Source of the DNA: Echinarachnius parma
Taxonomy: Eukaryota > Echinodermata > Echinoidea > Clypeasteroida > Echinarachniidae
DNA length: 64,000 bases
NCBI GenBank assembly: GCA_037951105.1
Contig: JBAMJV010007653.1
Coordinates: 1-64,000 of the forward strand
Direction: 5' to 3'
Shown: positions 23,713-34,301 of the stretch, one piece after another
How positions within the stretch are numbered: the first letter of the stretch is position 1
Layout: each line of letters starts with the position of its first letter
Position numbers and translations under genes: made by a program
The notes under the pieces: model-generated
Databases searched by the model: none
What the model was told of the DNA's origin: nothing
What the model saw: the letters and a program-made list of their open reading frames with translations, nothing else

Positions 23713-23736
23713 CTAGCGACCTGTCATCCTCACCTT

Positions 23737-23750
23737 CAAAACAATATCGT
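23737..23750. repeat. Target-site duplication, right copy (14 bp)
   Basis: Second CAAAACAATATCGT copy, immediately after the 5' end of the truncated Penelope-like fragment. Confidence 0.9.
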
Positions 23751-25880
23751 CTATGCCAAAAGATCTTTGGAGTGTATTCAACAAAGTGATATGATCAATA
23801 GTGTCAAATGCGGCACTTAAATCAAGCAAAACTAACAAAGTTACTTTTTGCTGGTCCATGGCCATCAGGAGATCATTTCTTATTCTAAGTAGAGCAGTCT
23901 CAGCACTGTGGTATTGTCTGTATGCAGATTGGGTGGGTGGGAAAAGTGAATGACTCACGAGGTGTTGCAAAATCTGTTGATTGGCAGCACCCTCAACTAA
24001 CTTTGATATGTAAGGCAAATTACTAATTGGTCTAAGGTTACTAAAACTAGGCTCTAGACCAGATTTCTTCAAAAGTGGTTGAACCATGGCTACCTTCCAT
24101 TTAGATGGAAACTGACCACTAGAAAGTGACATATTAATTAACTTAGTAAACACATGAAGCAATGTGTCTATACATTCAAGTACAAGGTTTGTAGGCATTG
24201 GATCAAGAGAGCATGACTTCTTACTAAGATTTACTATCAATTTCTTAACCTCATTTTCAGAGAGGGTTCTAAAATTTAATAACCCATTAGGGAATGATAC
24301 ATGACAGGATGAGTTAACAATATCAGCAAAGGAATCATCTGTGCCAAGTAAATCATTTAAACAAACTTGAATATCTAAATGAATTTTCACCACTTTATTT
24401 TGAAAGTAAGTGCCCAATTCATTAGCAAACGTACATTTATCAACAGACGGAGGTAAAATAGGATTTTGACTTGACACATTCAACAAAGACTTAACAACCT
24501 TAAACAGACTTTTTTGATCTCCACTTTTTTCCTCAATTAACTCAAGGAAATGTGTACGTCGAGCTTCATTCATCACAAACATTGTATTATTACGAGCTCT
24601 TTTTATAAGTTTCCAAATCTTGGGGAGATTTTGTTTTCAGCCATCTTTTTTCTGCTTTCCTTCTTTTCCTTTTTTCCACTCTTACTTCATCTGTGTACCA
24701 AGGTACTTGTGGATGAGAAACTACAGATTTAGTTACAATGGGTGCATGTCGATTTAAAATTGATCCAAGCGAAGCATCATATAATGAAGCTAATTCAGAA
24801 AGATTGCTAGGAGGGTCTACGCAAAGGACACTTTCTGCAATGTCTTTCCTCATGGAAGCAATATCCACAGAAGCAATTTTGCGGAAAGATATTGTTCTGG
24901 AAGATAAAGGTGCTTTACATGAAATGAGGAGACACATTACAGGTACATGATCTGATAGCCACGAGTCATGGGGCCAAGGCTGGCCAACAATAACATCATC
25001 AGATTGACGAGATATAAGCAAGTCAAGAGTGTGACCATGGGTATGTGTACAAAATTGACATGTTGAGTACAACACACAGATTCAAGTAAATCAACAAATG
25101 ACTTTGTCTCTTGGTTATCATTTACATCTACATGAATGTTACAATCTCCAGTAAATATAACCGGTATATTAGAAAGTAAATACAACTGTATGAAATCACT
25201 AAATTCATTCAAAAAGCAGTCATAGGTACACGATGAGAGTCAGAATATGGTGGTCTGTAAATGTTAATCAGTTTGAGTTTAAAGGAATTAACAGAAATAA
25301 GATATTCTGCAAATTCGAATGAGTCCTTTTCACCAGAAACAACTTGACGGGCATCTATACTCTCTTTGAAAAGAAGAGCAGTCCCACCGCCACGGCGACT
25401 GGTTCGAGGTTGATGAAGAAATTGATAGCCTGTGGGTACAAATTCATTAATGACTGCAGAGTCATTGTCACACAACCATGATTCGGTCATAGCATACAAA
25501 TCAGCCTTGCTATCACAAATGAAATCACACAAAGCTGCAGATTTATTTCTTACCGACCGAACGTTTATAGAGCAGAGTTTAAGGTGATCTTGATGGTTGG
25601 AAGGAGACTGGGTTGAGCGCTGACCTTTCTTCTTTCGGCCACCACGCATACTTCTTTTTGTTTTACGTCTCCGGTGAGTTCGAGGTGGTGTGATGGTGTT
25701 CCGCTGGAGTCCGTATGATGAGATGATATGACCCACGCTGGGATGTGGTTGTGCAGTGTGGCCCTTCCACTGTAGAAGCTCTGCCCGGTTGTATCTGATG
25801 CATTGCTGAATAGGTGCTCCATGCTGTAGGTTGACACCTTCTCTAGGCGTTGGTGATGGAGCAGGAGAGACAAGCCTATC

Positions 25881-25907
25881 GGGGCCCGGGTTAGGGTTAA
25901 TGTCACC
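25881..25907 (-). other. 2A-like ribosome-skipping site in LINE ORF
   Basis: Encodes GDINPNPGP, residues 66-74 of the LINE ORF. Skipping would take place between the last G and P. The form GD[VI]xxNPGP is the version reported in non-LTR elements of sea urchins and other marine animals. The preceding LELLQA gives the helical, leucine-rich run that 2A peptides need. The glutamate of D-x-E is replaced by proline, so activity must be tested. Confidence 0.7.
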
Positions 25908-26497
25908 CGCTTGTAGAAGTTCAAGTTGAAAAGAGGCTGTGTGATTCACGCTATATGGGATCCGTCTCTTTAGAAAGTGTTTTCTATTGAAAGCCTGCTG
26001 CACAAAAGGACGAGCTGTTGGCCTTTCACTGTAATGTTTTGGTTCAAGCAAACTGGCATGCAGGCACAGGATAACAATGAGTCCAAGCTGAAAGGGGCCC
26101 ATTGTGTGTAGATGCTAATCCAGGCATTCAAGTTGATCCAGGCAAGCAGTGCATACAAGCTGTACATGCTATAGCTGTATGTAGTGTAGTGTATATAGGC
26201 AAATATGGCTTCATGCCTACACTCCAAGCAATGCAATGATGAAAAATGTACACCAATATTGTATGTTTAAACTTGAAATACAGATACTACAAATTGTCTA
26301 GCAGAACCTAAGTACATAACAGAAAACATTCATGACAAACAAGAGACAAAGTTTTACTCAAAAAACCAAAAAAATAACACAAAATTAGGAGCTCAGTTGG
26401 AGAGCTGCACACGTGTGTGTGCGCTCGACCCAACCTCTGAATGTGACAAATCCTGAATTAAGTGTATTGACTGTTTTGTAGCTACGACGTACCCACA

Positions 26498-27403
26498 ATG
26501 GCTACTCCAAACCAGTTTAATGTCTTGAAGGATGAGGTGGACACGGAAGTGTCTTTTGGGAACGGCATTGCCGAGGCAGTTGAGCATGCAGTTAAGAGGG
26601 TCGCATCGGCGTCGCGGATAAAGACCCCTCAGGCTCAGCCTCAGCCTAAGGGGCAGGCTCATGTAGCGTCGAGCGCAAATGAGACGTCTCAGTTTGACAT
26701 GGGAGAATTGGTGACAAGTGTTGTCGCAGCTGTACAGCCACTCATCATCCAAGCTGTCACTGCGGCGGTCTCCTCGGCTCTGAAGAGCACAGTGCAACGT
26801 CTCCTTCAAGGCCTTGAGAAGAAATTTGACGGAGTGGAGAGGGTGAAGTCCGAGGTGGTAAAAAACAAATTTGCCATTGATCGTATATGGAGCAGTACTC
26901 CAGGCGTGAATCGGTGAGGATCAACGGGGTGGAGATGGCCGAGGGAGAGTCTGCCACAGATGCAGTTCTCAGAGTTGCAGATGCCATGGGCGTGGCGGTT
27001 GCTAAGGCTGATATCAGCGTGAGCCACGTCCTGCCTCAGAGGAAGTCAGATGGTTCAGGAGATGGTGACGGCCGAGGGAGAGCTGGCAAGAGAAATGTTA
27101 TCGCCAAGTTCGTACTCCGTGAAGTGAAGATTGAGTTGATGAAAAATAAGAACAAGTTAAAGTCGGTGGATGGTTTCAAGGCAGTCTACGTCAACGAGGA
27201 TCTCACTCCTCTCCGTAATGCTGAGAGAGCTGAAGAAAGATCCCACAATCAAAAGTTGCTGGTCGATTGATGGGAAAATCCTTTGTAGGCAGTCTGTGGA
27301 TAGGCAGGAGGTCACTAAAGCCATAAACTCCCCTGACGACTTGTGGAGAGTTGGCTGGAGCGAAGCCAAAGTTACTGACCTCGGCTTCTTCCCCAAATTC
27401 TAG
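26498..27403 (+). pseudogene. LINE ORF1 protein (L1-ORF1p-like nucleic acid binding), frameshifted
   Basis: Starts MATPNQFNVLKDEVDTEV. An alanine/valine-rich helical part and a short coiled coil (LLQGLEKKFDGVERVKSEV) lead to EQYSRRESVRINGVEM (about 26887-26935), a typical start of the RRM-like domain of L1-type ORF1 proteins. It continues with NVIAKFVLREVK, VYVNEDLTPLRN and KSCWSIDGKILCR and ends LWRVGW...LGFFPKF at 27403. Frameshifts near 26885 and 27225 break it into three frames. This class binds element RNA as a trimer and acts as a chaperone; here it is a relic. Confidence 0.8.
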
Positions 27404-27424
27404 GACAGGCACGGCCCCTGTAAC

Positions 27425-27910
27425 GATGATGTACTGGACAACTTGCTTACTAGTTTAAATGTCTGTGGTCTTGGTAGCAAATCTCGCTTAGGCGTCCTTG
27501 AACAGTTTATGCAGGATTTTGATTTTGTGTGCCTATGTGAGACCAAATGCTTGACTGATGATGTTATGTTTTCTGGTTTTGAGCCAATTGTAATGCCCAG
27601 TAAAAATTTAAGACATAAATTTGGAGGTGCACATGGAATACATGTTTATGTTAGAAGTGACTATGTAGATAATGTAGAAGTGTTGGATGATTAATCAGAA
27701 TTTGTTCTTTGGCTTAAAATTTGTTCTTTATCTGAACCATTTATTCTAGGGATGGTATATATTCCCTGTGAAGGTTCTCTCTATCATCACAATGATATAT
27801 TTGATTATATCGCAGAGGATATGATTAATCACAAAGTTAGATTCAATATGCCAGTTATATTACTAGGAGATTTCAATGCAAGGACTGGGACTAGGAGTGA
27901 TTTCCGATGT
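27425..27910 (+). pseudogene. LINE ORF2 endonuclease N-terminus, truncated
   Basis: Begins 22 bases after ORF1. SLNVCGLGSKSRLGVLEQF, DFVCLCETKC and HGIHVYVRSD are the first motifs of an AP-like endonuclease. A stop follows DNVEVLDD at 27692. The same frame then reads FILGMVYIPCEGSLYHH and VILLGDFNARTG, which contains the catalytic GDFNAR motif. The sequence becomes unreadable after about 27905. Confidence 0.8.
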
Positions 27911-28030
27911 TATATCTTTTGAAGGGGATGTCATCATACTGCCTGTACTAGAGGCATGAAGCTTGTCTGTTTAAGTGTGTTCCCTGCAGTTTTAACCATA
28001 GTTACCTCGGGAAATGTCATGTTAAAGACT

Positions 28031-28834
28031 GCCCAACTGTTTGACCAATGGTGACATCAGGTTTTGAAGATCTTTGGACTACGGTAGAATTCTTGAGAAG
28101 AATTTATACCATTTTTCATGCTGAAATAAGGGCACAAACTGTGGTTTCGACTAATAACCCTTTGCCATGGAATTCCCCATTGTGTTACTTTTGGATGAAA
28201 ATAAAACCTATAACATTCACAATTTGTCTTCGTTTATACTTTTTATTGAGATGAAGATAGACAAGGTCACATTTGTATTGACAAATTATGCCATGTCATG
28301 AATTTAGCGTTTTAGATTATGCTTATCAACATTTATATGGTTGAGTGGATGTTCCATTTTTTTTTAAAACAGACTTTGCTGTGGTTAATTGACCGAGACA
28401 ATTCATGCATGAATGATTTCATCTGGATTTCATGCCAATGTTGAAGAGGGTCGTTTTATCTTTAATTTGATATACAATACCATATATTTTATCGTAAATG
28501 AATATGAAATATTTGGTCTTATACAAGTGTCCAGTTTCTTTTTTGGCGGAGTATACATTGAACTAGGTTAAACTACATTGAATTACGTTAAGGTACGGTG
28601 ATGAGCCACAGAAGAGTACAGATAAGTACATGTACGTTCAAGTACGATAAACTACGCTAGACTACGCTAGACTTCGGTAATGCGGGTGTAGCTCACTCAC
28701 GGACAGGTACGGCTCGAAGATAAACCTCCATTTACTAATGCGGATTGATCCAAACCCAAAAGTAATCCTGAAACCATTTAATAACTGTTTGATCAAAGCA
28801 AAATTATTACAGTTTTTTTCAACAATATATCAAA
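28031..28834. other. No gene seen; diverged short repeats
   Basis: AT-rich. Between 28555 and 28680 short words such as AAACTACG, AGACTACGCTAG and AGTACG recur in an irregular tandem pattern. No ORF with recognisable content. Confidence 0.4.
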
Positions 28835-28840
28835 GGATAT

Positions 28841-29290
28841 TTAGTCAAAAGCCTTCTCTAATTCTAGTGTAACAACACCAACCACATTTCCTTTATCTAT
28901 AGATTTGATCATGTCATCAGTCAAATACATAAGTACAGTTAAAGTGGAATGGTTAGGGCAAAACCATGTTAATTTGTTTACCAACAAAAAATACAATGTA
29001 TATACTTGATTAGATACGAATTGTGTCCAATACTTTTGACAAAAATAGAAGGCCTGAAATTGTTCTATAATTTGTGGGGTCTGTGGTATCTCCAACATTG
29101 TGTATGTGAGTTATCCGAGCCTTTTCCAAGCATCGGGGAATTTCCCCGTCACGAGTAGCATATTGATGATGTGTGTAAGTGGTTGAACGATACATTCAAT
29201 AGAGTCTTTAAAAACGCTAGCGGGGATTTGATCAAGGCCAGTGGCCTTGTTCCTTGAAATACCATTGCATACATTTCAAAACATCCTCTT
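28841..29290 (-). pseudogene. LINE reverse-transcriptase fragment (RT motifs before catalytic core)
   Basis: Minus strand, in two or three frames: NKATGLDQIPASVFKDS (about 29215-29265), GKFPDAWK-like, DTTDPTNYRTISGLLFLSKV (about 29035-29095), PNHSTLTVLMYLTDDMIKSI and VVGVVTLELEKAFD (ending at 28841). That is the order of RT motifs 0-A of CR1/L2-type LINEs. The first catalytic aspartate has become glutamate (LELEKAFD for LDLxKAFD). It is cut off right after motif A. It does not come from the neighbouring plus-strand LINE because the strand is opposite. Confidence 0.8.
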
Positions 29291-30340
29291 GGGAAATTTT
29301 TTTAAACCTAAATGTAGAATCATCGTGACTCATATACTGCTCTATATTAGTACCAAACTCTTTAGTCTCTTTCCGTCTTGTAGCTAAATCGACAACATGA
29401 TCATTAAAACGTGATGCTATATTATTTTGATGAACCTGTTATTTCTTTTCTATCAACAATAATTTTTGGAACAGAGCTATCATTTTGTGTACAGGCATAA
29501 GTAGGGTTGTTAAGGGCCACACATATGGGCGTTGACTGCATTTTGGAATACGATGTGTTTACTTGGTGCACATATTTATTGGATCAACATTTAAAAAATG
29601 CATCAAAAGAGACACTCTGCATTTATACAAATTAGGCCTTAAAGGGATCTATTAACTTTATTGACATGCACAAATGTGATGAATGGTTGATGCAATGTAT
29701 ATTGTTGTTTTTCTAAGATTGCCACAAGGTACTGTGTGAAAATTCCAAGTCAAATGGACGTTGTATGGCCGAGTAATGAACAAAAATGCAAAGTGATATT
29801 CATTAACTCACTGCACTCACTTTATACACGGTTTCGAAAATCCAACGGATAATTTGGGTTAAAATAAAATGGGTTATTCTACAAAATGGTGTTTGTATGT
29901 TCCTTGGATCAAAAGGAGAAAGTTCATCCACCGAGGTGCACTGTATAAATAATTAGGCCTAATTTCATAATTCATGCAAATCTATTAATAGAGAATGGGA
30001 TATTCTATTAAAATTTTTGTATTTACTGAGATATTTGAACGTTCGGTGACCGTCTAACACCTCAATTTCAAGATGGCCACCGGCAGCAACGTTAAAATTC
30101 GCACATTTTGTGTTATTGTTTGGCTCCATATCTGTATATGTCTAGTAATGATTGATTTGATATCACTTTATTGTAAATTCAACAAAGGAACAAGGAACAT
30201 AGTCCAGGACATGACGCATAACTGTTAATGCAGGACGTAATACAGTATAATACATTAACAATTTACTGAATAAAATGAATTCAATCATCATGTTAAATAC
30301 ATGGTTGTATTTCTAATTCAATTAAATAGCAAAAGGCGCA
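29291..30340. repeat. Non-coding; dispersed TTAA-AGGGATC repeat at 29645-29840
   Basis: About 195 bp starting TTAAAGGGATCTA matches 40728-40905 (same orientation) and 8048-8277 (reverse). Shared words include GACATGCACAAA/GACATGTACAAAA, TCAAATGGACGTT and TATGGCCGAG. The TTAA-AGGG end suggests the same superfamily style as the MITEs below. The rest is AT-rich and unremarkable. Confidence 0.55.
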
Positions 30341-30344
30341 TCAG

Positions 30345-30475
30345 GAATATCCTTAAGGTTGAACAACAACAATATACTTAAGGTTATATCCTTAAGTCAT
30401 ATCATTAAGGTTGAAAAACAACAATATCTTTAAGGTTATATCCTTAAGTCATATCCTTAAGGTTGAACAATAACA
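30345..30475. repeat. Tandem repeat of about 56 bp (CCTTAAGGTT unit)
   Basis: CCTTAAGGTTGAACAACAAC is followed by ATATCCTTAAGTCATATC and the series is repeated about 2.5 times with minor changes. CTTAAG palindromes recur within each unit. Confidence 0.75.
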
Positions 30476-30486
30476 ATAATTACTAA

Positions 30487-31330
30487 ATATCAAATACCAT
30501 TTTTAAACAATTTATGTTTCATACTAATTTAAATTTAAATGTTAATCCTAGTGAAAATACTATAATGAATTATGAATGCACGCCAAATCTTGGGCCATTT
30601 ATATCCAATAGGCCTACTCCAAATCAGTCTCTCAAATGTAATTATTATTCAAACTAATTACAATATAAAACTAGCATCTCAATATATTAACATTGAGCGG
30701 ACAAAAAGCAAAAAGTAAACCTACAGCGACTTTACTCAATATCGGGATTCTTGCTTTAACCTTCCTATTTAATGAGTTGAATGCTTGTCGTGAACGTTAG
30801 TTTGAGTATAATGTGTAATTGCAATATAAGAACTAGCGTATACAAATATAATAGGATACAACAAACAAAACGCAATTTATTTCACCGGACATAATCATAA
30901 TTCCATATCAAATGCCATTTAAAAACAGTGTAAGTTTCATACTAATTTAAATTTCAATGTTAAACCAAGTAAAAATACTATAATGAATTATGAATGCACG
31001 CCAAATCTTAGGCCATTTATATCCAATACTCCAAGTTAGTCTTTCAAATAATTATTATTAAAATTAATTACAATGTAAAACTAGCATCTCAATATATTAA
31101 CATTACGCGGACAAAATGCAAAAAGTAAACCTACAGCGACTCAATATCGAGATTCTTACTTTAAACTTCCTATTTAATATATTGAATGCTTGGCGTGAAC
31201 GTTCGTTTGAGCATATTGTATAATTGCAATATATAGAAACTAGCATATTCTAATTTAATAGGATATAACATACAAATTACAATTTATTTCATGAAACATA
31301 ATCATATTCCATATCAAATCCATTTACGCC
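30487..31330. repeat. Tandem duplication of a 410-bp unit
   Basis: Two units (about 30487-30901 and 30902-31308) plus the start of a third (31309-31330). Each opens with ATATCAAATNCCATTT, continues with GTTTCATACTAATTTAAATT and GAATGCACGCCAAATCTT, and closes with CATAATCATATTCCATATC-like sequence. Identity looks around 90 percent. Non-coding. Confidence 0.8.
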
Positions 31331-31825
31331 AAATGGACCCCTATCTTGTACATAAGTATCCCATTACTGGGATGTAAAAATCCATTTGTTGACTCATCCG
31401 TGGAACAGACTAAGAAGAGACACACAAAAGAGACACACATTTTAAATGAAGACTAGCCTTAATTGTATAATTTATGTATATTGGCATTGGAATGTAATTT
31501 AGTATTATATTATCGTCTTCATTTCAATACTTGAATTTTAACATTCCTGCGGCGGCCACATTGGATTCATGAGACAAGATGACTGCCAATGTTGACAATA
31601 AGTGTTTGTTTACTTTGACTTACCATAGTTCATCAACTGCATACGTTAAGACATCAATTATTTACATAAAGACTGCAATTTCAAAATATATCACATTTGT
31701 AAACTAATGTATACATCATTATGCAAATTTGTCTAATTAACATCTTTCAAGTGCGGTTTTTTGATAATTCTTCTTAGTTTGTTCCAAGGATGGATACAAA
31801 ATTGATTCAGACATCCAAACAATTG
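31331..31825. other. No gene seen
   Basis: AT-rich sequence between the 410-bp tandem array and the MITE at 31830. Confidence 0.35.
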
Positions 31826-31829
31826 TTAA

Positions 31830-32867
31830 AGGGATAGTTGAGTACTGGTAAAGAGCGTACAGTTTGGATCAAACCGAATTTTAGTTATCAAAACATGCAC
31901 TATTTCATAACAAACTAATCATTTTGTAACTCCACCATGCTAAACAGGAATACAACATTACAAGTAAGTAAAAGGCTCGCTATCATTTAAAAAGAGCCGT
32001 TAAAACACAAGAGGGCGCTTTCTAAACACTCATCGGTTTCAACCATTTAAAATAAAATATTGTGCATGTAAGGTTGTATTGAAATCGTGATTAGATAGAA
32101 ATATAACTACTACATTTTTCTCCTCCTCTCTATTTTCTAATAATCTTTTCCTAATTTCAAAGGAGTTGGTGGTTGTGTTTTATTTTAACTAAAATATGAT
32201 AACTTTTATCAAAGTTATGATAATTGAAGAGCTCACTTCCAAAAGGCGCTAAATCCACTTTGCATAAAAAATTGGGTTTACGAAAGATCAACATGTATAA
32301 GCTACGTCGCTTTCTAGGAATCCACATCTTACTACAAATTAGTCACTCAAAATAAAAATATAGAAAGTTTAATTTAATTTTCTCATAGGCACGTGTACAA
32401 AGTTGGGTAAAGAAACCTGTTTTTTCTCGAAACGTGGATATAGCGCCTTTTGGAAGAAAGCTCTTTTAATTATGATTATCATTAAAAAAAAGCGTCAATA
32501 ACTCAAAAGGGCGATCTCTAAAAACTCATTCGTTTAAACCATTTACACACAGATATTGTGCCTGCGATGTTTAGATGAAAAGGTGATTAGATAATAGTGA
32601 TTATGAACAATGAACAAGTACCTTAATACCTATTTTATAAATTATTTTAAAAAGCAAGCATTTTGCCGGTTCAAAATTGTTGAATAATTTTGGGGCCCCA
32701 TATGATTTAGAAAGGGTTGTGTTTATTGATATTCCAGCTATTACCGAACCGATTTTGATTTTAAAAAACCGTTTATTCTGTCATTAAAATTTGAATTTGA
32801 CACTCAGTTTCTCAGTATCTCAAATTATTTTGTGTATCGCCCTCCATACCAAAACTCAACCATCCCT
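31830..32867. mobile_element. piggyBac-like MITE (TTAA family B) with nested insertion
   Basis: Begins TTAA-AGGGATAGTTGAGT (TSD 31826-31829) and ends CTCAACCATCCCT-TTAG (TSD 32868-32871, one mismatch to TTAA). The terminal inverted repeat AGGGATAGTTGAGT is shared with the copies at 33546, 36743, 41771 and 48604. Internal CAAGAGGGCGCTTTCT and GAACCGATTTTGAT-type blocks recur in those copies. A second MITE (32197-32484) sits inside. Confidence 0.8.
32197..32484. mobile_element. Nested MITE with CCAAAAGGCGCTAAATCCA terminal repeats
   Basis: Left end ATGATAATTGAAGAGCTC, then CCAAAAGGCGCTAAATCCAC. The right end, reversed, reads the same with GCGCTATATCCACG. The inverted arms are about 45 bp. It splits family B sequence, since the GGGCG and TTTAAACCATTT block that should follow appears after its end. 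The same 19-bp word also occurs at 42.85-43.05 kb and 47.67-47.72 kb. Confidence 0.7.
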
Positions 32868-33541
32868 TTAGAATAGACATACCACACAATTAGATAGACA
32901 TATAGACATAAATAGACATATCAATTCAATTTTCGTTTTTGTTTCACTAAGTAAACGGTGTTCGTTTTCTTTCAAACTTTCAGATATCTTTCAATTGTAT
33001 TTTACAATAACATTAATATAGAACTGAAGTCTCAAATATCATTTTAGCCAATATCTGACACTTTACATCAATTGAAGTAACTAAAATCATTACATTCAAC
33101 ATAAATAATACATTTACCATACAATTAATACACCTATACACATGAAACAAACTGAATCATACTTGAATACAACAAAAACTAACGAGAATCAATATAGATA
33201 TTCATAACTAACTAAAGCTCAACTGATATGGATAATACATTTCATTTTAAACCCTCATCATTAATGCTCTTTGACTTAAAGTTTATTTGATTTACATAGA
33301 CCATCTACTTCCGAATGTATTTCCTCAAGTATTTCATTAAAAAAAACTTCTTCATAGAATATCCCATTCCCAAAAATGAATTTGACAAAAATATGGAAAA
33401 ACATAATTTCCATATATACAATGTGTTTCTGATAATGAATTTTCTCCTTTTGATCCAAGGAATATCCACACATAAATAATACATTTACCATACAATTAAT
33501 GCACCTATACACAAACTGAAACAATTACATTTACCATACAA
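32868..33541. other. No supported gene
   Basis: AT-rich. An 82-codon minus ORF (33276-33524) has no recognisable domain, and its LDQKEK region overlaps a short repeat also at about 29890. AATACATTTACCATACAATTAAT is repeated (about 33107, 33478). Confidence 0.4.
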
Positions 33542-33545
33542 TTAA

Positions 33546-34297
33546 AGGGATAGTTGAGTATTGGTCAAACTTAACTTTAGTAACCAAAACCTGCACCATT
33601 ACGGTACAGACTAATAGTTATAACTCCACCATGCTCGAAAAGTATACACAACTACAAACGACAAAGTAAAACCCCTGTTATCATTTAAAAAGAGCCTTTA
33701 CAGCTCAAGAGTCAAATTAGAGTACGCTAGCGCGAAGCGCTAGCGTTCTAGGTCCTCCTAATACGGGACTGAAACTGAATATTGTTTTTGCACGCTAATT
33801 GTGCTTTAAATTATACATATGATACGGTACTTACCACCGATTCATTCTCCAATATCTGATCCAACTATCGGTTGGATTAAAATTATGGTTTTCCTCTACA
33901 TTCCGCTAAAAATCAGTGATTTATGCGCCTCCTCGACTTCTCTCCGTGTGTTAGCGCGACTCCGAACAGATTTTGAACGAAAGATGATTGCGATGGCCGC
34001 CGATGCGAACGGCGAACGGCGCTTGCGATACACATTGTACATGCGCGGTAAGCATAGGAGGACCTAGAACGCTAGCGCTTCGCGCTAGCATTCTCTAAAA
34101 GTGATAGCCGGACGTCAATCACTTTTATATTATATTTTGAAAGCAAATTTCACAACAATGAGAGCATTTGAATGGGAATTATTATTATTCCCCATGTTTA
34201 TTTTAATGATCTTTCACATGGAATTGAAATCAACCGAATCAGGTACAATTAATTTTGGGGGGGGCACTTCGGAAAATACCAATACTCAACGCTCCCT
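33546..34297. mobile_element. piggyBac-like MITE family B copy, with nested MITE
   Basis: TTAA (33542-33545), then AGGGATAGTTGAGTATTGG at the left end. The right end ACTCAACGCTCCCT is followed by TTAA (34298-34301). The intact TTAA pair supports piggyBac-type insertion. The copy is interrupted by the element at 33722-34096. Confidence 0.8.
33722..34096. mobile_element. MITE with GCTAGCGCGAAGCGCTAGC terminal inverted repeats
   Basis: About 375 bp. Left TIR: CGCTAGCGCGAAGCGCTAGC, then GTTCTAGGTCCTCCTA. The right TIR is the mirror image, AGGAGGACCTAGAACGCTAG, then CGCTTCGCGCTAGC. Each TIR is itself palindromic. Flanking TA on both sides fits a Tc1/mariner-type TA target. The inner part is GC-richer than its surroundings and contains an 82-codon ORF without recognisable domain. 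Confidence 0.8.
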
Positions 34298-34301
34298 TTA
34301 A

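Larger units (their letters stand above)
22845..23736 (-). mobile_element. 5'-truncated Penelope-like retroelement nested in the LINE
   Basis: 892 bp on the minus strand, bounded by a 14-bp target-site duplication. It contains the C-terminal part of a Penelope-type polymerase with a GIY-YIG endonuclease and then a short 3' tail that can fold as a hammerhead ribozyme. The 5' side lacks most of the RT domain. It inserted after the LINE copy had landed, since it interrupts the RT gene cleanly. Confidence 0.85.
21776..26102 (-). pseudogene. LINE ORF2-type polyprotein: 2A leader, endonuclease, reverse transcriptase
   Basis: Minus strand. Residues 1-73 form a leader with a hydrophobic stretch (LGLIVILCLHASLL) ending in the GDINPNPGP 2A-like site. 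Next comes a basic linker, then endonuclease motifs NVRSVRNK, TESWL, RRGGGTALLF, IYRPPYSDSH, TGDCNIHVD, HTLDLLISR and LSDHVPV. RT motifs are NLRPISNLPYISKL, LLVLLDLSAAFDTIDH, VPHGVPQGSRLGP and CYADDTHIYV, so the catalytic aspartates are retained. The C-terminal signature is GDRAFVGVAPKLWNSLP. Breaks: a stop near 25210, frameshifts near 25050, 24588 and 22000, and the Penelope insertion. Each segment remains long and open, so inactivation looks recent. The 2A site would release the signal-like leader from the enzyme. Confidence 0.85.
21648..26240 (-). mobile_element. CR1/L2-like LINE, nearly full length, with nested Penelope insertion
   Basis: Runs on the minus strand from a 5' leader near 26240 to a 3' tail made of an (ATT)n microsatellite (21648-21667), typical of CR1/L2-type elements. 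It carries one long ORF region: 2A leader, apurinic-type endonuclease, reverse transcriptase and C-terminal domain. An 892-bp Penelope-like fragment (22845-23736) splits the RT domain. A 3' end of the same general type, also ending in (ATT)n, is present at 35585-35910. The exact 5' boundary is not defined. Confidence 0.85.
26390..28030 (+). mobile_element. Second LINE, 5' portion, head-to-head with the first
   Basis: Plus-strand element with an ORF1 relic followed by the beginning of ORF2 (endonuclease). Recognisable sequence fades around 27900-28030; the RT domain is absent. Its 5' end lies about 150-300 bp from the 5' end of the minus-strand LINE, so the two diverge from a short shared interval (26103-26497). 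Confidence 0.75.

Noticed and set aside
23178..23716. Plus-strand ORFs of 80-94 codons
   Set aside because: Shadows of the Penelope-like coding region on the opposite strand.
26393..27027. Minus-strand ORFs opposite LINE ORF1
   Set aside because: No domain; the plus strand has clear ORF1 motifs.
30345..30475. CRISPR-like spaced repeats
   Set aside because: The CCTTAAGG words belong to a simple tandem array without unique spacers, in an animal-type genome.
33276..33524. 82-codon minus ORF with plausible-looking sequence
   Set aside because: Part of it is a short repeat also at about 29.89 kb, there is no splice border that I trust and no known domain.
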